64,000 bases of DNA from Harmothoe impar (lineage: Eukaryota; Annelida; Polychaeta; Phyllodocida; Polynoidae). The position numbers and the translations under genes were made by a program. The notes under the pieces were generated by a model. It did no database searches. It was not told the DNA's origin and saw only the letters and a list, made by a program, of their open reading frames with translations. Where the stretch lies: the NCBI GenBank assembly GCA_947462335.1, contig OX381705.1, forward strand, positions 45,150,175 to 45,214,174, read 5' to 3'. Positions 47,901 through 59,900 of the stretch are shown here, in pieces. Each line of letters opens with the position of its first letter. Positions within the stretch are counted from its first letter, which is position 1.

Positions 47901-50900
47901 GACTGTTTTCACAGGAGAAGGTATGTCAGATATAAATGGAGGAGGTGGGAACGAGGGGAGGGGACTGAACGCACCGCAAAAGTTGGACTCTAGCCCAGAT
48001 CTGCTTAAGCCGAGCCCATTAACCACTCTACAGCGATCCCCTTCACACGTTCATGGATCCCAGTGCTCACCCTAGCACTGCATTGGGTGTAACGGACGGA
48101 TCAGATCCTGATTAACCCACCCTGCCACCTTACTCTGTGGGTGAATGGGCGGGGGGTGTGGGGGGGGGGGAGGGGTCCCCACTACTCAGTGGTCAAAGAC
48201 AAATAGATTCCAATCCCTTACTCCCCGCATGGTGTTTTCATAGTGTGTTGGCCTGTAGTCGATATGCCACCTCCCTGATTGAATTTAAATGCAGGAGGTG
48301 CCTGGGATTGGTAGCGGCACAGCAGGGGTCTACAAATGAATGAATGAGCTCCTATCGCCTGCGGAGTGAGTTTTGTTAGATTGGCGTAAAAGTAAATAAT
48401 TGGCGTAGAGAGGAATGCGGGAGAGATGGTGGCGTGTGTATCTAAAGGCTAGGTGTGATGTGAGGTAGCGGTATGGTGCTGTGTGCCTCTGGAACACATT
48501 GGTGTTTTATCGCCAGGTATGCAGTATGCCGCGGGTCTTCCACCTCATGAGTATCCAACAAAACCCAGACTGTTTTGCCAAGTGGAAGCACCATACTGCA
48601 TACCTCAATTCTTAGACGTCCATCGCTAGTACTGCTCGGGATATACTCACCTCGCCCAAAACAGGTTCCCACTACACTGCTGTCCAATGAAAACGTCTTA
48701 AGGCTACTACCTAGTAGACCTGGAGTGCCTCAGGTGGGGCTTTTTTGGTGGGACCTGTTGGCAGCATGGGCTTACCTCCCTCCCTGGAGTACCTCCTCCA
48801 GGTGGGTCGTCAAGAGGCGCTTTGCCCTACAGTAAGCTACCTCCGTCCTGCCAAATTCACCCGCGGTAAGAATCTTTTCATTCCCTTTTATGAAGATTAA
48901 AAGCAATGACTTACAGTTCAGAAAGGAGCGATTTGTTTTCCCAAGGGATTAGCCACTAAGAGGTGCAATATTATATTGATGTTGTGAAAGGTAGTGTGTA
49001 GCTCCAGTGAAAGGTGTGCCATTAAGTCGGATAGATTGCACTCGTAGTGTATATTAGGCATTAGTGGTGGGGGCTGGTATGGGCTACCTCACATTGGGGG
49101 CTATGTATGGAGAGGGGATGGGGGATGTTTGGTGGTGTAGACGGTGGGGGCTAGTCTGTGATGTAGTACAGGAGCCCCAGGGTGTTGTAGTGTACAAGCT
49201 ACCTACCATTATGGTGCCAGGTGTTGTACAGGTGTAACACACAGGTGTGGTAGGGGACATGGCAGCAGTGGACACTTCAGGCAGACAGGGCTCCTCCCCC
49301 CGCAAGGTCATCTTTCGTGTACCACGAAGCCCACAGCCTCCTGAGCCTCGCTACGTATCGTCTAAGATACCCAAATTCGTTGCCGCTCCAAATAATGGAG
49401 TTACTAAGGAGACCAATGGAGCTCTGCCATCCAAAAGAGTCTCCAGGGTTGGAGAATCAGGCACCTTTCGCAAACATACAGCTTCTATGCAGCAAAGTAG
49501 GGTTACACACAGAGCCTTACCAAGAGATAAAGTATCAGTTACTTTACCACAAGACATTGGACTTACTCCCCCAGGGAGCAATAGTCTTGATATCTCCAAG
49601 ATGTATGGTACAGGAGGTCACTATGAGCATGCCAGAACCGCTGAGGAAGCCCTCCAACTTGCCTTCTCCCAACCACACCAGTGCGATGGTAACATAAGCT
49701 CTGGACCAGACTCGGTTTACAACCACATTTCGGAGGTCTGGGGAGGTGATGACTGCCCTGTAGAGGTGTCCCATACCATGTCTGAATCGTACAACGACTC
49801 TGTTGCTTCCCTGGACTGTAGTGTTACCTCAAGTCCTGGTCAACAGAGAGCTGCCCACCTGTCAACCTCTATAATTGGACCAACTCATGGAAGTAGTAGT
49901 AGTCAGAAAAGAAGTAGGTTTCCCACTCTTAAAGGGCCACATCGTAGCCAGCCATTTAATGCTTTGTCTCGTCCAAGGTCTGGGGTTGTGGTCCCACCAA
50001 GAGATACCCCTACACCCAAGGTAATAGCCCCAGGTGAACCCACCATGCCTGCCCTTCAACATACAAATAGTTCTAATGACTATAGGAAAGAGGGTGTTCA
50101 GGTAAAGAGCGGGGTTAGTAAGAGTAAAGAGACGCATGTTTCTTCTGCTGGAGATCAGTGTGATGAAGACTCTGAGGTGTTCCTTGAGTTTGCCCTGCAG
50201 TGTCTTACTGAGATGGGCGTTTCTGACCCCCCTTCATCTACATCTTCCCCTTCCTCCAGGGATGGCAGCAGCAGCAGGGATGGCGCCTCCCTCAACACAG
50301 AGCAGACTCTACACGGCCTGAAGAAGGAGCTGGAGCGCTGTTTGGCCATGTACCGCACTAAGCGGCAGCAGGTAGGTACCCTGCAGGAGGAACTCCGGGG
50401 TACGCGGGCCTCCTTGGATGATGTGACCACCAAGCTAGAGACTTGCCGGAAGGAGATGGAGGAGTCTACGCGCCGCCTCGAGGAGTATGAGGCAGAAGTA
50501 GGACCGCTCGGGGGTGCAGGGGCCGGCCAGGAGAGCGTCCAGGAACGCCGCCTCCAGCGTATAGTGGACAGTCTGTCCAGGGACAAGAGGATGCTTGATG
50601 AGGAAGTCAAGGTAAGTCTATCTTTCTATCTATTCTTAGCACTTATGACTGAGTATTCAGAGAAGTTTTCCCACTGTACAAACGAATAAATACAAATGCA
50701 GCACATCACTCCTCATGCTTAGTTTCATGGTAAATAGGGCAGCCACATTGATTCAACAAATAATGATGTACCCGACACCCCATGAAACGTGAGGTTTTAC
50801 GGTAGATATGATTCTCGTTAACAGGAACTCATGGCCCGCATTGACGAGATAGCCGACAGTGAAGAACAGGCAAAGGAAGCGAACCGCGAGTTGAGTCACC

Positions 50901-53900
50901 AGATGGCAGACATGGTTCGTGAATATGATGAGGACAAAAGACAAGCACTTGAACAGTGAGTTTATTGTTAGAGACATGAAATTAAAATTATGATTATTAT
51001 TTTTCTCCCTCAGATATATATTTATAAGGAACCAAAGGTTTGGTACCAATGGTCTGAATATAAATGGAGCATAAACTGATGTACTTGGAATAAGTGATCC
51101 ATTCGCTGTACATGTATATCGTAGTCAGATTTAATGGCTGGGCTTGCATACATTTCGGATCACTCATATCTATCATTAGCACAGTATTGACCGTTTAACC
51201 TTGTTCCACCCTAGGTGTGAGTCGACCATCATGCAGCACCATGAGCGTGTTAAGGCTCAGCTGGAGGCAGATCTCAAGGATGAATTCACACAGGACAAAG
51301 ACGCTATCACCAGACAGTATGAACAACAAATAACAGAACTAAGGTATGGAATTTGATGCAATATGAATCTTTCTTGGTATATATAGCTTTTTAAATATGT
51401 ATTTCTGTCCCGTGACCACCTTGATAATGTTTTAGCAACTAACACTGCTATCTACTTCTGTGATATACATGTACATTTCACTTTAAGACCTTACAGAAGA
51501 AGCACTACGTGAATTGAACACCTACCAGTAATGCTAGACTTTATTTGTTGGACAGTAACTGTATTACTATATAATATATGTGTGCAGAAAGTTCACGAGG
51601 AAACTCAAGAATCTTTGTCTAAATAAATTAGGAATGGTTCATTACAAGTAATACATGTACATTGGACCCCTAAATAACTCATTTTCTTTCTGACGATAAT
51701 TCTGGGCAGTTAAAAAAAAAGTCTCATTATACACATGTATTTTACACCAGACAAGAGTTGGATAGCACACAGTCGGAACTAGACGAAGTGAAGGACATGT
51801 ATATCTCTGTGTGCCAGGCCAAAGACCACATAAGAGAAAGCACCGATAACCTGTGGACGGAGAAGATGGAAGCACAGTTAGCCGAGGTATGCTATCTTGT
51901 TTACATCTCTTTATATACACCAAAAAATAGTTTGACCTGAAAGCTGACCTATATCGGTGCCCCCTTAGTCGTCTATATTAGTTGCACACATTTAACTTTG
52001 TGAATCCTACTATACCTAACGGTAGTACATGTAGCTATAGATATACGGTACTTCTCAATATTAAAGTCTAGTATTCCTCGCTTTCAGATCCGAACTGCGT
52101 TAACAAAAGAGAAGGAAGCTGAGATAGAGACGCTGAAGGGTACATGGGCAGCAAACAATGATGTAACCCTCTCTTCTGCTAAGGAGAAATGGGTAAAGGA
52201 ACAAGAGGAGAACTTCAATAAGCGCATAGAAGAACAGGTGAGCATTTAATGGTGAACTGTCTTTGTTCCTTGCAGTGCTGGCAACTTGATGTTGTACACT
52301 GGGGGGGGGGAGGGGGGGGGGGTAGTACTGTACTACAATCATGCTGAAAGCTACACTAAGGTTTTCATGCGCGTGTTAGCCTAGGCATATACATGTACAT
52401 GTAAATATTCAAGGTTTAAGAGTAATCTCTTTTTGATATTTAATTCTGACATTGGTGATAACAACTGTGATAATTGCTATGTTAAGGTGGTTGCATCCAA
52501 GGCGGACTGGCTGAAGGAGCATGCTGCGGCCAAGGACACAGCAGTCAAGGCGGCCATCGTTAGTGCTGAACAGGCCTGGAAGGAGAAGTGGGACCTAGAA
52601 CTACAACGTACCCTGACCGAGAAACTGAAAGAAGGTACTCCACCATATTGTGTTTGAATCAATATTAAAGAAGTGATCTGGTATTGTGAATAGCAGATCC
52701 AACCTTACAAATAACACTGTACATACTCTTGATTGCTGTATTTCATTGTGATACACGATATCTAGATATAGACTACCATCAAACCGCCTGAGTTAAGGGA
52801 AATCTTAGAAGCCACTCTGGGGTTCTGATTCATGTTAAACCATGACTTATACACACGGTTTTTATGGTAAATAATATTCTAGCCTGATCAACACCCCCAA
52901 TAAATGCATTCATCAATACATCTTTTCAATACTCACTACCTCCTTCACCATAACAGCCCAAGAGTCATGGTCACAATCCAAGGATGCCGAGGTTGTAGCC
53001 GCTGTCTCCTGTCACCTTCAGTCTGCACCTCCAGCCCTATCGGCTGAACATCAAGGAGTCACTGAGACCGAAGTAGCGCGCCGCCTTGAAGAGGCTCGTC
53101 AGGCATGGCTCAGCACCGACCTCCCTAAGGCGGTAGAGCAGGAACGTGCTACCCTGGAGGCAGGCTTCCAGCAGCACCTGGAGGAGGCCAAGGACGTATG
53201 GCGGCAGACAGAATTACAGGAGGCTGTCCAAGAAGCCAAAATGGTGGCTGCTCAGATGACATCCTCACACGATGTTAAGAGTCAGGTAAGAAATGCTGAT
53301 ATCTCGTAAGAGGGAGTCCCTCTTATAGGTTAGTAACTGTGTGTAACCACTTACCACAATCTTTATCTTGGTTCAGGCACAGTCGCTGTCTCATGGGAGT
53401 TTGCTTCATGTATCATTACCTGCTATCTGAATGTTGTATTACTCCTGAATTAAAAGGGATCAGATCTAGGAGGATAACCTTGTAGGACCTATTTAAAATA
53501 CAACTGCTTTAATTGTGTGTTGACATGTTGTCGGCTAGGTGGCAGACATGCTGTCGGAGGCCAAGGCGTTGTGGCTGGAGGAGGAACGGCAGCAGGTGGA
53601 CACCACCGTGGCCGAGGTCAGACTAGCCGCACAGGAGGAAACCAAGCGCAAGGTAGACGCAGCGACGGCAGAACTCCAACAGGTAGCTTATACAATGTAC
53701 CATAATGTTTAACAAAATTAAGTCATCTTCCTAGAATGGAGTGTGTTTGCATAATACAGTCTAGCAAGGATGATCATTGTACATGTACTAGTATGACAAT
53801 TACAGATTTAGAGCAGATAAGGTGAAATGTACAATTAACAAACCTGCTCAATGTTCATTTTCAGGAGATCACCGAGCTGTACTCGGCCAAGCTGCACCTG

Positions 53901-56900
53901 GAGAAGGAGCTGTCTGCACTACACACAAAGACATCAGAAGAACGCGCCGAGCTGCTCACCGCCAAGGACACCGAGCGACGGGAGGCACTCCTAGCAGCTC
54001 AGGACCAGTGTGAGCGAGACTACCGTGAGTTTCTAAATGAGCACCAGGACACACTCAACAAGGCTCTACGGACCGCACGGGAAGAGTTTGCCCGAGAGAA
54101 GGCAGCTATTGAACAGAAACACGAGGCAGAGATCCGAGCGTTGAGGGATCGTGAGGTCAAAGCAAGTCAGCTTGAGCGAAATGTAGCTAAGGTGCGTCGA
54201 CAATCTTAGTTTTTGTTTCAGGGGGAAAGTGTTTATTTATTAAAGCAAGCAGGTCTGCAATGTGATCCTGCCATTCGTGTTTCCCATAAAATTGCTAAGA
54301 TTACCACACATATGCCAGAATTTTGCTATATCAATATGCTGCGGCCACTAGACAGGTTTTAATATTTTACTTTTATAGGAGTCTGCTGATAGTGAACAGA
54401 AATGGCAGGAGAAGATAGACGAGATGAACAAGAAACATTCAGAGGAGAAAGACACCATCATGAGGACACATCGTGACAACTTGCTGAAGGCCCTAGAAGA
54501 GGCACGGTCACGATGGCAACAGGTAATGACAGAGAATGGCAGCTGTCTGATATCTATTTTAAGTAACAAACTATACAGTGGAAGCTGCCTTTTGAACAAA
54601 TTTGTCATATACAAGCAGTGCACTATAACCTTCTATTTCCGCCATTAGTAACTGGTTAATGTTCTGTTTGTAGAAATATGAGGAGGCCCTGGAGGAAAAC
54701 AGCCTTGGCTTGCTGGAGGAGAAGGAGGCAGCATGGTCAGACGAGCGGAGCAGCCTTCAGGCACAAATTGATGATGCTAATGTTAGAGCTGCACAGTTCC
54801 AGGACAGCCTCGCCACATTTAAGGTACGAAGTACACACTCTCTTCCTGATCATCATACATGTAGTTGACTCAGGGTTCATACCCTGAGGCATATACGATG
54901 CCTGGCTTTTCCTTTAAGACGTTTTTTAGCCATTTTAAAATGCATATTGCTCAGTTTCTATTTTAGTTAGAAAAAATACAATACGCTAAAAGAAAGGGCA
55001 ATATCGGGGGACAAATATTTCCTTCAAAAAGTAAATCAATATCTCTTTTCTTCTACTCGCAAATCAACTGCGATCTTTGCATATTTTTTCTCTCTTTTTG
55101 TTAAACTCTTAAGTACTGTTAAATGACTACCCTCTAAATGAACTCTCCATAGGCTGCAAGGTTAAAAAAAAAATTGGAGCTGATAGAAATGCTCATCTGA
55201 CCAGACTGGTGTCATATTTCTATCTTTTTCATTTAAATCAACCATCTCACTTATTAATATGCCATCTAACCAAGCTAAAGTACCCTCCATATTATTTAAA
55301 TGAACCAGGAGAGGTGGAAGTGAGGCTAACACATGCCACATGTCGAAGAGTGGCGCCACTGGTACTTCTTGAACTGCGCAAAATGTCAATTTTTTTTTTT
55401 TTTAAAGTGGTTATTCATAACATCACAGGTGATTGACAGTTACAAATATCCGATCCGGTTTCAACTTGTACAAATATTGTTTCCCTAATTAGCGTTTGGT
55501 TTTACACAGCGTGTATGCCTTGGCATCTTAGAGACATTTGTAAACTCATGTACAATTAGAACAGTTTATCACAGGGTAAAGATATGTGTTATTTACAGTG
55601 GGTATCACATGGTTGTTGTTTTTTATACGAATCAATAAAGGTATTTACAATACATGCAGTTGATTTCATTTCATGAAATTAAAACAGGGGGTGTATCTAC
55701 TGATTACTGACATTAGCATATATCCTTAGTACTTTTGGTGTGGACTACCGGTAGGTGTACTCATGTTTTTGTTGCACTTATTTGTAGAAGAAAGGTCCTT
55801 GTCACTTTATGGGCTAGACCTGCCGTCTCAGCCCCTGAAAATACCTCTTTCTGGCACCTTTACAATGTGTGTTGAACGCCCTTTTTACAGCAGTTTTAAA
55901 AGCAGACTTGCTCTTTAGGTTCTGTGTGTCTGCAGGTAACGAGTCCCACAGTGCAATCCCTCGACAGTATGGTGATTTCATGTACATTCTGGTGTTTGCT
56001 CGCCGGCATGGAAAGATAAATTTGCCATCCGACCTTGTACTCCTTATCTTAACAACAGGGGATACTTTTTTGGCCTTCCTATACATGAGGGTAACTAACA
56101 GTTCTTTTCTCCTAGCTTCTAACATTGGCACTTCAGTTCTACTATGTAGGTCCTTTATAGAGATATCTCTCTGTCTAGCTTTTACACAAATCCTCAATGC
56201 TTGGTTCTGTATTACCTGCAGTCTATGAGAGGGATTTTTTCTTGCTGAGTCAGCTAGGTAACAGCAGTAGTCAGCAAGGGGAAGGATTCCTTGTTTATAC
56301 ACCGAGATCGCCGCCACTTCAGTAAGCGAGGGCTTCAAATTGGCTAGTTTGAAAACCTTGTTGGACATTTTACTTGCAGTGTTATTTACATATTTGTCTA
56401 GGACCAGGTCACTGTCTAGTTCTACACCGAGATAGGTGTAGGATTTTACCTCTTGTAGTCCAATCATACCTATCTTAAGTTCTAGTTTTGGTACTGTGTT
56501 TAACATCCTGTTAGAGGCAAACCACATGGTTTGAGTCTTCTTTTCGTTTATAGTCATACAATTGGCGTCACACCAGGATTTTACATTGCCTAGATCTAGT
56601 TGCATGTTTCTGATTGCCATCCTGTGCGTCCTGTGAGATGAGTACAGCACTATGTCATCTGCGTACATGGCCACTTTACAGTATCTCACTACCTCGGGTA
56701 ACGAGTTTAGAAACAGTATAAACAGCAAAGGACCTAGGACAGAGCCCTGTGGCACTCCAAAGGACACTTCTTTTTCCGCTGATACTCCATGTGAGGTCTT
56801 AGTCTTTTGTTTTCTGTCACAGAGATAGCTGTGAAGCCATCCTAAGAAAGTTCTGTGAAGTTTTAGCTTAGAAAGTTTCTGCATTAGAAGACCATGGTGT

Positions 56901-59900
56901 ATCGAATCGAACGCCTTTTTCATGTCAATGAATGTGGCCACAGTGCCCTGTCCCATGTCTCTATATTTGAACAGATTGTTCACTAAATCAAAAACTGCTT
57001 CTCCTGTGCTGAGGTTTTTTCTATACCCGTATTGTACATCAACCAATATGCTCTTTTCCTCTAAGTGCTGTGCCAGGTTTGTTACAAGTGTCCTGTCCCC
57101 GGGCTTAGGGAGAGGTGTGACTGTGGCTTTTGCCCACTCCTTAGGGAAGGAGCTCTTGTCAAAAGATTTTTGGAACATATGGAGTACCTGGTCCGGCAAG
57201 CAGGATAGTGCATCTTTAAGAACTTTACCACTTATGTCTTTTATCCCAGAGGGCTTATTAACATTGATATCTTTTATCAGTTTTACCACCTGTGAGCGAA
57301 GCACTTTCACTGGCTCTGTATCTTCTATGTAGTTACCTCCTTGTACCACAGCCTCATATTGATGTGTGCAGACGAAATTGTACCACCCGTATCTCTGCCG
57401 TTTATCGTCCGATTGACTCGCTTTTTGATAGGAACAAAAGGCGGTACATGCCCGCAGCCTGAAGCTGTCACCCACACCCACCTGCACACCCACACCCACC
57501 TGCTCTCCCACACCCACCTGCTCACCCACACCCACCTGCTGGCCTGAAATGGAATAACATACATGTATGACACATGACTTGAGGGTACTTTTTAACAAGG
57601 AATTCATTTCTGGTGCCGGAATTGACCAATGAATGATGATAAGGGAGTACTATATCTAAGTACATGATAAGCTCCAGCTCCAGCTTACCCTGAGTCATCT
57701 GTGAGGCCACTCACACGCTCAATCTTTGAAAATATGTTGACACAGCAGCGCCCACGAATAACAAATGCATCGAGGCTGGCATAGGATATATTAGTTCTGG
57801 ACGCCAGCCAGATCATAGGCATACATGTTGGTCTTAATTCAGGCCCATGAAACATGAGCAACAATGTTAGTGACTTCATTCAAGTAGCTAAAGATTGTAT
57901 TGCTCTGACTTAAGCTTTCTTTCAAAAGAAAAAAAAGGAGGGGGGGGGATAGATATTGTGAAAAATATACACATGTAATTGTGATCTTTATGTATTTTTG
58001 AGTGTATTATTACATCTCTGTGATAGCTGTGGAACATGAAAACAAATATACTTGAAAAAACGACAGTAGAATGTATAACCATGGTAATGACCGTAATGCT
58101 GTTCTCTGCAGGCCGACATGGAGGAGGCCCACCGGAGGGAGTTGGCCCAGCTGAAATCCACTCACCAGGGGGAACTGGCAGCAAGCACAGTCGAGTTACG
58201 TAAACAGCTCGACAGTCGGTCAGCAGAGATGGAGCGGTTATCAGGGGAAGTGCGAGCCTGTGTAGCCGGGTTGGAGGAGGCACAGCGAGTCGCCCACGAG
58301 GAGGCGCAGGAGTTGCGTGCAGCCATTAGTCAGAGAGATGTCGATATTGCCCGGCTTAAGGCTGAACTGACGGCTAGTAGTGAGCGGGTGGAGAACTGTG
58401 AGTCCATCAATGTGGATGTGGTACGCAAACTGGAGGGCATGCAAAAAGAGGTGTGTAGGCTGCATTTAAAAATATCATATGTCAGTGCAAACCAGATACG
58501 TACATATATAATCGCGAAAATCCAGGACAAATATTGATTTCCAAAATTTTGACGACAGTTTTTTTCCTTAGATATACAAATGAAAATGCAATAAAATAAA
58601 TCCATAACAGATGCTTCCAATGTATCGGTATAATCACACACTGTGACACAGTCCTCTTGCATTCCCAGTCATTAACCTGAAGTCCCCATACACTTTTGAA
58701 TGTAGTCAACCTCAATATTGTCAATACTGTAATTTTTAAGGCTAACAAGATGGAACGTGAGAGGAGTGAAGCTGAGGGCCAAAAGGAGCAGCTCACTGCC
58801 ACCTTCCGCTCCCAGTATGGAGAGCTACTGGAGCAACTGCAGCGGTCTGAGCGCAATCTTAAAACAACTGATGTGCACACTCAGAAACAAATTGCACTTG
58901 TGCAGGTGAGGTGGTAGTTGTGTGGAATTTTTATTTGCATATCGCCATGAAGTATTGTAACTGTATATCACATTTATACACAGCAGTACATTTATACACA
59001 GCAGATAATGATTTAATTACACAATGTGTATTGCTATACTTCTATATTCGAATGCTTCTCGTGTATAAAACTGGGAAACGTTGTTTTAGAAATATCGTTC
59101 TTTTGGAAATTCTAGGAGTCAATGGAACGTGAGAGTGCAGTTGCCATGGAGAAAATGAAAGCTAAAATGGTGGAGCTACGTAGTAGCCAGCTGGTTGCAA
59201 TAGATAACTTACGCAAGCAACATCTTGCTGAGAAGAAGGAATGGAAGCAGCAAATGGAAGAACACAAACGGGACTTGGCCCATACTCCTACACAGGTAAT
59301 AGTCATCTCAGTTCACCATTTTAAACCAAAACGTGAACTGTGGTTATTTGATTGAATAAATGGCATTTACTCATTCAAATTACCACAGTTCACGTTTTGG
59401 CTTCGCTATCCTCTTAAACATATCACTCCGGATATCACCCTTCATATGTTAAAGACACTATCTTTTCGAAAGTATATTTAATTTGAATGAAACCCTTCTT
59501 CATTTTAGACTGATGGCAATACTGTTGATGGAGGTGTTTTGTCGGACATGGGGAAACAGTACATGAAGACCGTCACCAGGATGCGATGTAAGCCCGTTTT
59601 CCTTACATGCCTTGTAAGGTGTAATAGTATTAACCGTTTCATTAACAAATTGTCATGATGTAACGCTTCAATTGGCAGATATCTATAGTTAATTTCTCAC
59701 TGGACCAGCATAAAGTGTTATGGTTTTCTATACTGAGTTTCTGAAAAGTCCTCAGTTTGTTAACTTCAATACCAATGACAATAATGCAATGGTAGGCCTG
59801 TATAGCGTTGATTTATTTTAAAACTAGTATCAATAATGTTTAAACAACTAGGAATCGTTTATTACACAGCTGAGGTGCTCCGACATGTAAATGACTCCAA

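Larger units (their letters stand above)
55390..57607 (-). mobile_element. 5'-truncated non-LTR retrotransposon, antisense in CEP152 intron 20
   Basis: On the - strand, a reverse-transcriptase ORF is followed by about 410 bases of 3' sequence ending in a run of 14 A (T run at 55390-55403 on +), the poly(A) tail expected of a LINE. No endonuclease domain is seen upstream, so the 5' part was lost. The 5' boundary is not defined; the region 57470-57540 is a CACCCACCTGCT minisatellite. Confidence 0.8.

Noticed and set aside
49862..50610. Antisense frames of 91 and 151 codons over CEP152 exon 10
   Set aside because: Shadows of a GC-rich coding exon whose + frame carries the CEP152 coiled coil.
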